Both the position numbers and the translations under genes were made by a program. From positions 4,155,001 to 4,219,000 of the forward strand of contig NZ_JADALJ010000001.1 in the NCBI RefSeq assembly GCF_014876185.1: DNA of 64,000 nucleotides. Direction: 5' to 3'. The notes below the pieces were generated by a model. That model ran no database searches and was not told where the DNA came from. It saw only the letters and a list, made by a program, of their open reading frames with translations. Shown in pieces: positions 44,084 through 52,248 of this stretch; position 1 is the stretch's first letter, and every line of letters starts with the position of its first letter. The DNA comes from Rufibacter sp. LB8 (GTDB taxonomy: Bacteria > Bacteroidota > Bacteroidia > Cytophagales > Hymenobacteraceae).

Positions 44084-44197
44084 ATGTACCAACCTGTAGT
44101 CTTTAGTACAGAAGCTTGGGACAACAGAGAATTTACGGGTTGGGGCAGTTCCAGAGATTTAATCGCTTACCGCATAATCATGACGAAAAGGCCTTAA
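44084..44197 (+). CDS. possible leader ORF overlapping the sigma-factor gene start
   Basis: 37 codons from an ATG (MYQPVVFSTEAWDNREFTGW...) to TAA at 44195-44197, one base out of frame with the sigma gene and ending in MTKRP. The sigma gene has no ATG of its own before its conserved part. So this may be a leader peptide, the true N-terminus joined by a frameshift, or evidence of a one-base sequence error. Confidence 0.35.
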   Translation: MYQPVVFSTEAWDNREFTGWGSSRDLIAYRIIMTKRP

Positions 44198-44769
44198 CCA
44201 GTAAGAATTTGGAGACGCTGGAATTCACCGACGTAAACGCGCACGTAGTCACCCGCTGCAAAGAAGGCGACCGCAAAGCCCAATATGAGCTCTACAAGCT
44301 CTACAGCAAGTCCATGTTCAACGTGAGCATGCGCATCACCAATGACTATACAGAAGCCGAAGACGTACTGCAGGAATCGTTTCTGAGCGCGTTCCGGGAG
44401 CTGCATACCTTCAAAGGCGATTCCACGTTTGGCAGCTGGCTCAAGCGCATTGTCATCAACAAAAGCATTACCAAAGTGCGCAGCCGGCGCCTGCAGGTGG
44501 TGCCCATAGACGAACAGTTGGATTTTGTGGAAGACACGCCGGAGTATGACGACGAAGATACGGCCTACAAGGTAGACGCCATTAAAAAGGCCATTCAGTC
44601 TTTACCTGACGGTTACCGCGTGGTGCTGACCCTTTATTTGCTGGAGGGCTATGATCACGGTGAGATTGCCGAAGTGCTGAACATTAGTGAGGCCACGTCT
44701 AAGAGCCAGTACAGCCGGGCGCGCAAGAAATTATTGAGTTTGATGGAAAGCCAGCAACTGGCCAATTAA
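44116..44769 (+). CDS. RNA polymerase sigma factor, sigma-70 (ECF-like)
   Basis: Alternative sigma factor directing RNA polymerase to its own promoters. Region 2 is VTRCKEGDRKAQYELYKLYSKSMFNVSMRITNDYTEAEDVLQESFLSAFRELHTF (shown here by its key parts: YELYKLYSKSMFNVSMRI and EAEDVLQESFLSAF). Region 4 is SLPDGYRVVLTLYLLEGYDH then GEIAEVLNISEATSKSQYSRARKKL. The start is uncertain: 44116 is a TTG, and no ATG exists before the conserved region in this frame. The conserved part begins near 44215. It is followed 42 bases later by a membrane protein that is the likely anti-sigma partner. Confidence 0.88.
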   Translation: MGQQRIYGLGQFQRFNRLPHNHDEKALTSKNLETLEFTDVNAHVVTRCKEGDRKAQYELYKLYSKSMFNVSMRITNDYTEAEDVLQESFLSAFRELHTFKGDSTFGSWLKRIVINKSITKVRSRRLQVVPIDEQLDFVEDTPEYDDEDTAYKVDAIKKAIQSLPDGYRVVLTLYLLEGYDHGEIAEVLNISEATSKSQYSRARKKLLSLMESQQLAN

Positions 44770-44811
44770 TAATAAGAGTAGCTTAAAATAGAATACAAAG
44801 AGCTTTTAGCC

Positions 44812-45429
44812 ATGAAAGATAGATTAAAGGATTTTGTACAAACTCACCGCGAAGAGTTTGACTCGTTCAGCCCCAGGCCAGACCTGTGGCAGGACATTTT
44901 CAGTGAGTTGAATACAGAGGAGCCCGGTGCCACCAAGCAGCAACCAGAGCCTGTGAAAGAAGCAAAGGTGATTTCCTTGAACTGGCACCACGCCTGGCGC
45001 TACGCCGCCGCCGTGGCCCTGGTGGCCATGTTGGCGTTCTCGGCTAAATATGTGCTGAATACTCAAAATGCAGAAACTCCTGGCATTGCCGCCGCCCAAC
45101 CGGTTACGCTAGACAAGATTGCCCCAGAGTTAAAGCAGATTGAAACCCGGTTTGTGAGCGTGATTGAACAGAAAGAAGCCCAACTCAAAGAATATGACCT
45201 GGCCGACGTGAACATGCAGAAAGAATGGGAACAGGAAGCCGCCAACTTAGACGCAGCCTACGCCCAACTCAAGCAGGACCTGTTCACCACCCCTAACAAA
45301 GACATTGTAATCAGGGCCATGAGCGACAACCTGAAAATGCGCATCGCCATATTGAACCGGCAGTTGCAGGTTTTAGAAAACATACAGACCGTAAAAACGC
45401 AAGTTCCCAATGAAAGCAAGCCTTTATAA
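44812..45429 (+). CDS. single-pass membrane protein, putative anti-sigma factor
   Basis: A 205-residue protein with an N-terminal cytoplasmic part (about 1-60, including a FDSFSPRPDLWQDIFSEL block), one membrane helix (YAAAVALVAMLAFSAKYVL, about 65-83) and a helical outer part with NVQTVK-like coiled coil. Its topology and position directly behind the sigma gene suggest an anti-sigma factor. I do not see a zinc-binding HxxxCxxC (ZAS) motif, so it is not of the classic class. The coding end overlaps the next gene by 20 bases. Confidence 0.72.
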   Translation: MKDRLKDFVQTHREEFDSFSPRPDLWQDIFSELNTEEPGATKQQPEPVKEAKVISLNWHHAWRYAAAVALVAMLAFSAKYVLNTQNAETPGIAAAQPVTLDKIAPELKQIETRFVSVIEQKEAQLKEYDLADVNMQKEWEQEAANLDAAYAQLKQDLFTTPNKDIVIRAMSDNLKMRIAILNRQLQVLENIQTVKTQVPNESKPL

Positions 45430-46693
45430 ACTGCCCCTTTTGTTAGCCGCGTGCGTCAGCTTTTTAGACGTGCAGGGGCAAGCGTCCGGCTCGCCAAGTC
45501 CATCGCCGGAGCCGTGCCCGGGCGTGAGCGAACACCGTACCGTTACCGTGAACGGGAAAGTGTACACCGCCGTGGTGGTGGGCGAAGCTGCCAAGGCTAC
45601 CGTGTATGTGAACGGGCAAGGGCCATCGGCCGCAGGCCAGCCAGATATTGTGGTGGTGGAACGAGCGTCTGCCCAGGTGCCGGGCGCGTATGCCGCCGAG
45701 AAAAGCAAGAACGTGAACCGCTCTTTTAAAGTGAGCAGCTCAGACAAACTCTCCATTGACAACCAGTTTGGCAAAGTAGAAGTGCAGACCTGGAGCAAAA
45801 ACGAAATCTCGGTGGAGGTAAGCATGATTTCCCGCGCCGAGACTGAGTCCAAAGCTCAGGAGATACTGGACCGTTTGAGCGTGCGCATCTCTGAAGACCG
45901 GGGCGGGGCAGGTATTTCCTTGGTCACCGAGCGTGAACCCATGCATGTGCGCACCGCCACCAGCAAGAGCTTTGAGATTAATTACCTGGTGAAAATGCCG
46001 AAGGGCAATCCGCTCAAAATAGTGAACAAACACGGCTCCATCTTGCTGCCAGACTATGAAGGCGCCACCGAACTTACCATGAAATACGGCAAAATCAACA
46101 CGGGCCGCCTCACCAACCGCCACAACAAAGTGGCCCTGGAGTACAGCAGCGGTGAATGCGTGATGCAGTACATGCGGGCCGGGGAACTTTTGGTACGGTA
46201 TTCCAAACTGGCCCTCAACGGTGGCGAAGACATCAACGCCAACACGGCCTACAGCACCATGTCTATTCAGAAAGTGGACAACCTTATTCTGGAGAGCCGC
46301 TATGACCCGGTGTTCAAGGTGGGCAGCGTGAACCAGATGTCGGGCCGTGGGAGTTACACCACGTTTATCATCGGCAATGTGCAGGAGTCACTGGGCATGG
46401 ATTTGAAGTACTGCTCCAAGTTTGAGGTAGGCAGCATTGCTTCTAACTTCAGAAAGGTAGATTTGAACGGTGGCTACACGTCCATCAAACTAGGCTTCGC
46501 CGATAAAACGAACTTCAATTTTGACGTGAACACCGCCTACTGCAGCGGCCTGAAAGTAGACGAGAACCTGGTGGACTACAGCTTTAGGGAAGTCAAAAAC
46601 ACCTCGGCGGTGTACAAGGGCAAGTACGGCAAGTCCTCGGGCAAAGCCCTGGTGACCGTGACCAACAGATACGGCAGCGTGTCTTTTAACTAA
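45410..46693 (+). CDS. DUF4097-like exported beta-helical protein
   Basis: A 427-residue exported protein: signal peptide MKASLYKLPLLLAACVSFLD then VQGQ, a 60-residue Pro/Ser linker, then about 330 residues of short repeated strands (KLSIDNQFGKVEVQTWSKNE, KYGKINTGRLTNRHNKVALEY, YSSGECVMQYMRAGELLVRYS, SRYDPVFKVGSVNQMSGRGSY), resembling the right-handed helix of DUF4097/DUF2807 proteins. Such proteins lie outside the inner membrane and often follow sigma/anti-sigma pairs in Bacteroidota. It is coupled to the upstream gene by a 20-base overlap, so all three genes form one operon. Confidence 0.8.
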   Translation: MKASLYKLPLLLAACVSFLDVQGQASGSPSPSPEPCPGVSEHRTVTVNGKVYTAVVVGEAAKATVYVNGQGPSAAGQPDIVVVERASAQVPGAYAAEKSKNVNRSFKVSSSDKLSIDNQFGKVEVQTWSKNEISVEVSMISRAETESKAQEILDRLSVRISEDRGGAGISLVTEREPMHVRTATSKSFEINYLVKMPKGNPLKIVNKHGSILLPDYEGATELTMKYGKINTGRLTNRHNKVALEYSSGECVMQYMRAGELLVRYSKLALNGGEDINANTAYSTMSIQKVDNLILESRYDPVFKVGSVNQMSGRGSYTTFIIGNVQESLGMDLKYCSKFEVGSIASNFRKVDLNGGYTSIKLGFADKTNFNFDVNTAYCSGLKVDENLVDYSFREVKNTSAVYKGKYGKSSGKALVTVTNRYGSVSFN

Positions 46694-46713
46694 ACCTTTG
46701 CACAAATTGAATT

Positions 46714-46748
46714 GAAAGCGGGCTCCATCCAGGGGTTCGCTTTTTTTA
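46714..46748 (+). terminator. terminator after the DUF4097-like gene
   Basis: AAAGCGGGCTCC, ATCCA, GGGGTTCGCTTT and then a T-run; the stem pairs over about 11 bases with one G-T pair. Confidence 0.85.
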
Positions 46749-46751
46749 TAT

Positions 46752-46793
46752 GGCCGTTTTTGGCTTAATTTTGAAAATAGAGCCCAAAAACGC
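46752..46793. repeat. dispersed palindrome, copy 25
   Basis: GGCCGTTTTTGGCTTAATTT, TG, AAAATAGAGCCCAAAAACGC. It lies 8 bases before the RidA start, one of few copies so close upstream of a gene. Confidence 0.8.
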
Positions 46794-46801
46794 AAAATGC
46801 C

Positions 46802-47221
46802 ATGGAAAACCAATCTGCTACTTCCTCCTCTAAAGCACCGGAACCGGTTGGCTTGTACCCGCACGCCAGAAAAGTAGGCAATCTGCTGTTTTTGTCGGGA
46901 GTGGGGCCGCGCGAGAAAGGAAACCCGCAGATACCGGGTGTGGTGCTGGATAAACATGGCAATATCACCAGCTATGATATTGAAGCGCAATGCCATTCGG
47001 TGTTCAAAAATGTGCGCACCATTCTGGAGGAGGCGGGCTCCAGTTGGCAAAACCTGGTAGATGTCACCGTGTTCCTCACCAACATGAAAGCCGACTTTAA
47101 AACCTATAACCGCCTGTACGCCGAATATTTCAAGGATTGCCAACCGTGCCGCACCACTGTGGAAGTAAATGCCCTGCCCACGCCCATCGCCATTGAACTC
47201 AAATGCATTGCCACGGTGTAA
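46802..47221 (+). CDS. RidA family (YjgF/UK114) protein
   Basis: A 139-residue trimeric enamine/imine deaminase family protein that removes reactive 2-aminoacrylate. It shows VGLYPHARKVGNLLFLSGVG (quoted in parts: YPHARKVGNLLFLSG), the GNITSYDIEAQCHSVFKNVRTILEEAGSSW helix (key residues EAQCHSVFKNV) and the catalytic-site arginine near DCQPCRTTVEVNALPTP. The extended form with an N-terminal Ser/Thr tail resembles RidA-like 2-aminomuconate deaminase relatives. A palindrome is just upstream. Monocistronic. Confidence 0.9.
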   Translation: MENQSATSSSKAPEPVGLYPHARKVGNLLFLSGVGPREKGNPQIPGVVLDKHGNITSYDIEAQCHSVFKNVRTILEEAGSSWQNLVDVTVFLTNMKADFKTYNRLYAEYFKDCQPCRTTVEVNALPTPIAIELKCIATV

Positions 47222-47457
47222 GGAGTGAATGATTGAATGATGGAATGAGTGAAGGATGGAATGAGTGAATGTGCTTCTCTAAAATAGACAATAGTTAGCA
47301 GAAACTGCGTTTAGTTATTGGTACAGCAGACAATCTCCATCTTCAATCTTTCTTCCTTCATTCCTTTACTAATTTACTCCTTCACTCATTCTTTCCTTCA
47401 CTCACTCATTCCATCCTTCATTCACTCACTCATTCCATCCTTCACTCATTCCATCCC
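47222..47457. repeat. GAATGA/TCATTC low-complexity inverted repeat upstream of the MutS-like gene
   Basis: At 47222-47275 runs of GGAATGAGTGAAGGATGGAA type; at 47378-47457 the complementary TTCACTCATTCCATCCTTCA type. Several copies of the unit CATTCCATCCTTCACTCATT are spaced 18-22 bases apart. The two blocks can form a large hairpin around about 100 bases. The plus-strand right block keeps an open frame into the next gene. Confidence 0.8.
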
Positions 47458-47458
47458 T

Positions 47459-49258
47459 ATGTCCTCAACTCCTGAGCAACTGTTTTCTGAGCGGGAACAG
47501 CGCTTTTTTAGTGAAGAAGCCAGACACGCCAACCGTCACCGGTGGGTGGGCTGGTTCAGGTTATTCTTCGTGATTGGTTCTGTGGTGGGCTGCGTGGCCT
47601 TGTTTTATTACGGCTATAACGGCGCTGGCCTGAGTTTGCTCATGGCGGGCTACTTCCTGTTCGCGGTCCTGATACGGTGGCACAACAAGATTGAATACTC
47701 CCAGAAGCACCAGATGTACCTGGGCATCATTAACCGGGCCGAACAGGAACGCCTGCGCGGCGAACTCAAAGATTTTACCACCGGCGAAGAATTTCAGGAA
47801 CCCAACCACGCCTACGCCGCCGACCTGGATGTATTTGGCCAGAACTCACTGTTTCAGCTCTTGAACCGGGCCGTGACCAGGCTTGGCCAGCAACGCCTGG
47901 CCGACTGGTTGAAAGCGCCTGCCGCCCCCCAGGAAATTATTGCGCGGCAAGAGGCGGTAGCGGAACTGGCCGCTGACCTGGAATGGCGGCAGCACCTGCA
48001 GGCCCGGGCCATGCACCACCATCGCAAGACCCAGCAATTGCCGCAGTTGTTCTTGCTGTGGCTCAAGCAACCCAATTTTTTTATGGGCAAAGGCTGGCTG
48101 GTGGTGCTTACGTTTCTGTTGCCGGTGCTCACCATTGCCGCCATTGTGTATTGGGCGCAAGGCTATTCGCATTACCCGTTCATTGGCCTGGTGGTGGTGC
48201 AGTTTCTGGTGGCCGTGAAATACCAGCGCCAGCGCGATGAATTCTACGAGGAGAGCAGTGGCATGTATGAAACCCTGCGCAGCTACCAAGATATGCTGGT
48301 GCACATTGAGAACCACACCTTCACCAGCGCCAAGGCCCAGCAACTGCAGCAACAACTCAAGATAGACGACAAACCGGCCTCAGAGCACGTGCGGCAGCTG
48401 GCGTCTATCATTCAATATTTATCGGCGAGGCTGAACACGTACCTGAACTTTATCCTGAACCACGTGCTCATGTGGGATTTTATCTGGATGTGGCGCCTGG
48501 AACGCTGGAAAACCACCATGTCAGAAAACATCAGTCAGGTGTTGAACGCCGCCGCAGATTTTGAGGCGCTGGCCGGGCTGGCCGCTTTTCAGTATGCCAA
48601 CCCAAGCTACGTGGTGCCCACCATTTCTGAGGTTCCGTTTACCTGTGATGCCCAGGAGTTGAGCCACCCTCTGATTTTCAGCGCCAACCGTAAGGCCAAC
48701 AGTCTTTCCTTCTCCGGCGCGGGCCACACGGTCTTGATCACCGGTTCCAACATGTCAGGGAAGAGTACGTTTCTGCGGGCGGTGGGCGTTAACATGGTGC
48801 TGGCCTTTACGGGCGCGGCTACGTGTGCCAAACGGTTCGCCATCTTCCCGGCCCAGGTCTACACCAGCATGCGCACCGAGGATAATTTAGCCGAGAATAC
48901 GTCTTCTTTTTATGCCGAATTAAAGCGTCTGAAAATCTTGCTGGACCTCACCGCCACCGGGCAGCCCGTGTATTTCTTCCTAGACGAGATTCTGAAAGGC
49001 ACCAACTCGCATGACCGGCACCACGGCGCCATGGCCCTGATCAGGCAGTTGCACAAGCGCCAAGCCGCGGGCTTCGTCTCTACCCATGACCTGGAGCTGG
49101 GCAACATGGAGCAGGAACTGCCGGGCTCGGTGGAGAATTACAGCTTCAACAGTTATTTTGAGAACGGCGAACTTCAGTTTGATTACACCCTTCGGCCGGG
49201 GGTTTGCCAGAGTTTCAATGCCAGCCAACTCATGCGGCAGATGGGCATTGAGCTGTAG
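47459..49258 (+). CDS. membrane-anchored MutS-like ATPase
   Basis: A 599-residue protein with the C-terminal ATPase domain of MutS (domain V) but without the MutS mismatch-binding domain. The start is ATG 47459 (MSSTPEQLFSEREQRFFSEE); the in-frame extension upstream only reads repeat sequence. Two membrane segments near the N-terminus (FFVIGSVVGCVALFYYGYN, LSLLMAGYFLFAVLI) and two more near 210-245 (VVLTFLLPVLTIAAIVYWA, FIGLVVVQFLVAV) precede a helical clamp region. The Walker A is ITGSNMSGKSTFLRAVG, Walker B YFFLDEILKGTN, and the MutS signature includes TSSFYAELKRLK. These membrane MutS-like proteins are common in Bacteroidota; their role is unknown. Confidence 0.86.
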   Translation: MSSTPEQLFSEREQRFFSEEARHANRHRWVGWFRLFFVIGSVVGCVALFYYGYNGAGLSLLMAGYFLFAVLIRWHNKIEYSQKHQMYLGIINRAEQERLRGELKDFTTGEEFQEPNHAYAADLDVFGQNSLFQLLNRAVTRLGQQRLADWLKAPAAPQEIIARQEAVAELAADLEWRQHLQARAMHHHRKTQQLPQLFLLWLKQPNFFMGKGWLVVLTFLLPVLTIAAIVYWAQGYSHYPFIGLVVVQFLVAVKYQRQRDEFYEESSGMYETLRSYQDMLVHIENHTFTSAKAQQLQQQLKIDDKPASEHVRQLASIIQYLSARLNTYLNFILNHVLMWDFIWMWRLERWKTTMSENISQVLNAAADFEALAGLAAFQYANPSYVVPTISEVPFTCDAQELSHPLIFSANRKANSLSFSGAGHTVLITGSNMSGKSTFLRAVGVNMVLAFTGAATCAKRFAIFPAQVYTSMRTEDNLAENTSSFYAELKRLKILLDLTATGQPVYFFLDEILKGTNSHDRHHGAMALIRQLHKRQAAGFVSTHDLELGNMEQELPGSVENYSFNSYFENGELQFDYTLRPGVCQSFNASQLMRQMGIEL

Positions 49259-49300
49259 CGTTTTCGGGCTCATTTCCAGAAATGAGCCCGAAAACGGAAA
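49259..49300. repeat. dispersed palindrome, copy 26
   Basis: CGTTTTCGGGCTCATTT, loop CCAG, AAATGAGCCCGAAAACG then GAAACG. Directly follows the MutS-like stop; a perfect consensus copy. Confidence 0.95.
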
Positions 49301-49335
49301 CGTTACCTTTTTCTTCACCTTAAAATTTACACACC

Positions 49336-49584
49336 ATGCGCGTAGTGGCAGATATTCCGCACCCAGAGATTAAAATCACTTTGTTGGCCTGGAACGGAAA
49401 GTACTTAATTAAGCTGGAACTGGGGCCTTTTGAACAGACCTACAAGGTCAATGAACTGGACGTGACCGGCGGCGATGAAGAAGTGAAGCAATGGCTAGAT
49501 GAAACGTTTCTGCAAGAGAGCATAGAATTATTCTTGGCCATGCGTAAGAATTTATTCGCGGCAAGGGCGCGGCATGAACTGTAA
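49336..49584 (+). CDS. small conserved-looking protein, function unknown
   Basis: 82 residues, MRVVADIPHPEIKITLLAWN then KYLIKLELGPFEQTYKVNEL; a beta-rich start followed by a helix (EVKQWLDETFLQESIELFLAM). I do not recognise a characterised family. Composition and codon use fit the neighbours, and the ATG is well placed. It follows the MutS-like gene after a palindrome, so probably has its own promoter. Confidence 0.75.
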   Translation: MRVVADIPHPEIKITLLAWNGKYLIKLELGPFEQTYKVNELDVTGGDEEVKQWLDETFLQESIELFLAMRKNLFAARARHEL

Positions 49585-49735
49585 TTTTTAGGTATTTATA
49601 CGGTTTCTTTCAAAATAATTGTGGGTAAGCCTGTGGGAAACTTGTTTATAAATAAGTATTCCCCTAATTTAAGTGCAGAGAAGAGCATAAAGGATGACAT
49701 GTAAATTCTTAACGCCCTAACGAATCCCCCACGTT

Positions 49736-50176
49736 ATGAAGATAGGATTTAGCAAGCACATCAAGATTTCCTATCGGCCAGATATGCAGACGGTCATCAT
49801 CCGGTGGCAGCAGTCTGTGACGTTCACAGAGTTCAAGATGAACTGTCTGGCTATTTTGGCCACGGCCAAGGAAAACGCCTCGGCGCTCTGGCTCTTTGAC
49901 TGCCGCTCTAAAGGGGAAGTGACCCTGGAGGAAAGCGAGTGGCTGCAGCAAGAATTCTTCCCGAAAGCCCTGCAACAGGTAGCGCCGCAATTGGTGGTGG
50001 CCTGGCTCCTGAACCCGCGGCAGATGCAACGCCTGCAAGAAGGTGAGAAACTGCAGGCCATCTCAGAACCCAGCCAGGACGTTATGCGCCAAGCTTTCAT
50101 GACCGAACAAGAGGCCGTAGCCTGGCTGGAAAGCGCCGCCCAGGTGCCGGTCTATAAATCCAGAAACAATTTCTAA
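49736..50176 (+). CDS. small STAS/SpoIIAA-like protein, function unknown
   Basis: 146 residues, MKIGFSKHIKISYRPDMQTV, then IIRWQQSVTFTEFKMNCLAILATAKENASALWLFDCRSKG (key parts: WQQSVTFTEFKMNCL, ALWLFDCR), with alternating strands and helices like SpoIIAA/STAS-type domains of Bacteroidota, which often act in signalling. There is no catalytic motif. Monocistronic, convergent with the SDR gene with only 9 bases between the stops. Confidence 0.7.
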   Translation: MKIGFSKHIKISYRPDMQTVIIRWQQSVTFTEFKMNCLAILATAKENASALWLFDCRSKGEVTLEESEWLQQEFFPKALQQVAPQLVVAWLLNPRQMQRLQEGEKLQAISEPSQDVMRQAFMTEQEAVAWLESAAQVPVYKSRNNF

Positions 50177-50185
50177 TTCCTGCGC

Positions 50186-51004
50186 TTAGGCATCATCGCC
50201 AAAAGAAGGAAATAGGGTCATACCGCCGTCTACGTAAATAGTGGCGCCGGCCACATAATCGGCTTCATCTGAGGCCAGCCACACCGCTACTTTGGCAATA
50301 TCCTGGGGCACGCCAATGCGGCCGTAAGGTATCTGCGACAGCATTTTCTCTTTCCCTTTCTTAGAAGACCAATCGGCTTTGTTGATGTCGGTTTTAATGG
50401 CCCCCGGCGAGAGGCTGTTCACGCGTATGCCTTTGGGCGCCAGTTCCTGCGCCATGGTTTTCATCATCATGGCCACGCCGCCCTTGGAACTGGCGTAGTT
50501 CACATGCCCCGCCCACGGAATAATGTCATGCACCGAACTGATGAAGATGATTTTACCGATAGCAGGGCCTTCTTCTTCCTCCTTCTTCTTAGCTAAAAAC
50601 GCCTGAGCCGCTGCCCGCGCGCACAAAAACGGGCCGGTTAAGTTGGTGTTGATGACTTTTTCCCATTGCGCCAGGGTCATATCCACCAGCGCGGCATCAT
50701 CTTGAATACCGGCATTGTTCACCAGAATGTCCAGCGCGCCAAACTCCTTTTTTGCGGCCTTGAACATCTGCTCCACTTCTTTTTCTTTGGAGACATCGGC
50801 TTCAAAAATCAATCCCTGGCCACCGTTTTTCTTTATTTGCGCCAACGAGGCTTGGGCTCCTTCTTTGTCTGAGAAATAATTGATGACCACTTTGGCGCCT
50901 TCCAGGGCCATTTGAATGGCAATGGCCTGGCCAATGCCCGAACTGGCCCCCGTGACAATGGCTACTTGGTCTTGTAATCTGTGTTGGGCGATAGACTTTT
51001 GCAT
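50186..51004 (-). CDS. SDR family oxidoreductase (glucose 1-dehydrogenase-like)
   Basis: A 272-residue classical short-chain dehydrogenase. The cofactor loop is VTGASSGIGQAIAIQMA (TGxxxGxG), followed by NNAG at VNNAGIQDDA, the catalytic Ser in IIFISSVHDIIPWAG, and YASSKGG (YxxxK). The end WLASDEADYVAGATIYVDGG is typical of glucose 1-dehydrogenase-like and 3-oxoacyl reductase-like SDRs. No TM or signal. The substrate is unknown. Convergent with the preceding gene. Confidence 0.92.
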   Translation of the reverse strand: MQKSIAQHRLQDQVAIVTGASSGIGQAIAIQMALEGAKVVINYFSDKEGAQASLAQIKKNGGQGLIFEADVSKEKEVEQMFKAAKKEFGALDILVNNAGIQDDAALVDMTLAQWEKVINTNLTGPFLCARAAAQAFLAKKKEEEEGPAIGKIIFISSVHDIIPWAGHVNYASSKGGVAMMMKTMAQELAPKGIRVNSLSPGAIKTDINKADWSSKKGKEKMLSQIPYGRIGVPQDIAKVAVWLASDEADYVAGATIYVDGGMTLFPSFGDDA

Positions 51005-51139
51005 GGGCTGGTTTTTCTGGTAACAAGTGTTCTTACCGCGGTCTGGGTATAAAAGTTATAGGTTTGTCAAAAGTGGAGGGGTTGCCAGCTTTCGGTGTGA
51101 AACCCTATCTTTAGGCCCATCATCTGTCATGCTGCTTTT

Positions 51140-52012
51140 ATGAAAAATTTGCTCGTGTTTTTTCTGTGGTTGGTTTGGTTGCCGGTGCTTGGCCAGCAAA
51201 GCTCCCTGCAGGTAAGCCTCAAAACCAAAAGTACTGTGCTGGGCAAGGAAGTGGAGTATTCTATCTATCTGCCCGCGGGGTATGCCACCGCACCAGAGCG
51301 TTTCCCGGTGCTGTATCTGCTGCATGGTTATGGCGGTGATGAAACCGACTGGGCCCTGAAGGGCGACGTGCAAGCCCAAGCCGATAGCATGATTCAGGCC
51401 GGGCAGATTCCGGCTATGGTGATTGTGATGCCCGATGCCGGCGGTACATATTACATTAACAGCCATGACGGCCGCGTGCGGTATGAAGATTTTTTCATCA
51501 CTGAATTCCTGCCGTTCATTGACAAAACCTACAAGACCAAAGCCACCCAAGCTTCCAGAGCCGTGGCCGGACTTTCCATGGGCGGGTTCGGGAGTTTGCA
51601 GTATGCCATCAGGTACCCGCATTTATTCTCAGTAGCTGCGCCCTTGAGCGCCGCCGTACGCACAGACACAGAGTTCACCGCACTGCCCGCCGAAGCCTAT
51701 AACCGTATCTTCGGGGCTGTGTACGGTACGCAACTCAGCGGGCAGGCGCGCTTGAATACACATTGGTACCAGCATTCGGTATTGAAAATGGTAGAGACCG
51801 CGCCCGCTGAAGACCTGAAAAAAGTGAAGTTCTACATTGACTGCGGCGATGATGATTACCTGATTAAAGGCAACATGGCGCTGCACGCCGCCTTGATTGA
51901 CCGCCAGGTGCCCCACGAGTTCAGGGTGCGCGACGGTGGCCACAGTTGGTCTTATTGGCAGACGGGGTTGCCGGAAGTCTTGCTCTTTGTGGGCAGTCAT
52001 TTCAAGCAGTAA
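51140..52012 (+). CDS. exported esterase (alpha/beta hydrolase, esterase D-like)
   Basis: A 290-residue secreted serine hydrolase. Signal peptide MKNLLVFFLWLVWLPVLGQQ. The alpha/beta hydrolase core has YSIYLPAGYATAPERFPVLYLLHGYGGDETDW (key part FPVLYLLHGYGGDETDW), the nucleophile elbow GLSMGGFGSLQYA (GxSxG), a late acidic residue near FYIDCGDDDYLIKG and the catalytic histidine in RVRDGGHSWSYWQTGL. It resembles the feruloyl/acetyl xylan esterase and esterase D group (CE1-like). It would act in the periplasm on ester-linked sugars or small esters. Confidence 0.92.
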   Translation: MKNLLVFFLWLVWLPVLGQQSSLQVSLKTKSTVLGKEVEYSIYLPAGYATAPERFPVLYLLHGYGGDETDWALKGDVQAQADSMIQAGQIPAMVIVMPDAGGTYYINSHDGRVRYEDFFITEFLPFIDKTYKTKATQASRAVAGLSMGGFGSLQYAIRYPHLFSVAAPLSAAVRTDTEFTALPAEAYNRIFGAVYGTQLSGQARLNTHWYQHSVLKMVETAPAEDLKKVKFYIDCGDDDYLIKGNMALHAALIDRQVPHEFRVRDGGHSWSYWQTGLPEVLLFVGSHFKQ

Positions 52013-52045
52013 CACCTTAGCAGGCAGGCCTATTCTTCTTTGAGA

Positions 52046-52090
52046 TTTCCGTTTTCGGCTTCATTTTCAGAAATGAGCCCGAAAACGGGA
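52046..52090. repeat. dispersed palindrome, copy 27
   Basis: TTTCCGTTTTCGGCTTCATTT, loop TCAG, AAATGAGCCCGAAAACGGGA. It lies 33 bases behind the esterase stop. Confidence 0.94.
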
Positions 52091-52248
52091 GATTGTTTGC
52101 GTTCACCTCTAAACAGGAGTAGAATTGGCGCACATTTGCCGCAGGAATCAATATCTTATATAGGAGAAATACAGTATAAGACTATTGGAAACCTATGTGC
52201 CTGCGCGCTTGTTGCAAGGGCTTTTTTTCTGACGATACCGCAAGAAAT

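Noticed and set aside
47318-47458. N-terminal extension of the MutS-like protein
   Set aside because: It reads only low-complexity repeat (THS/LIPSF units) from a TTG; the ATG at 47459 gives the proper start.
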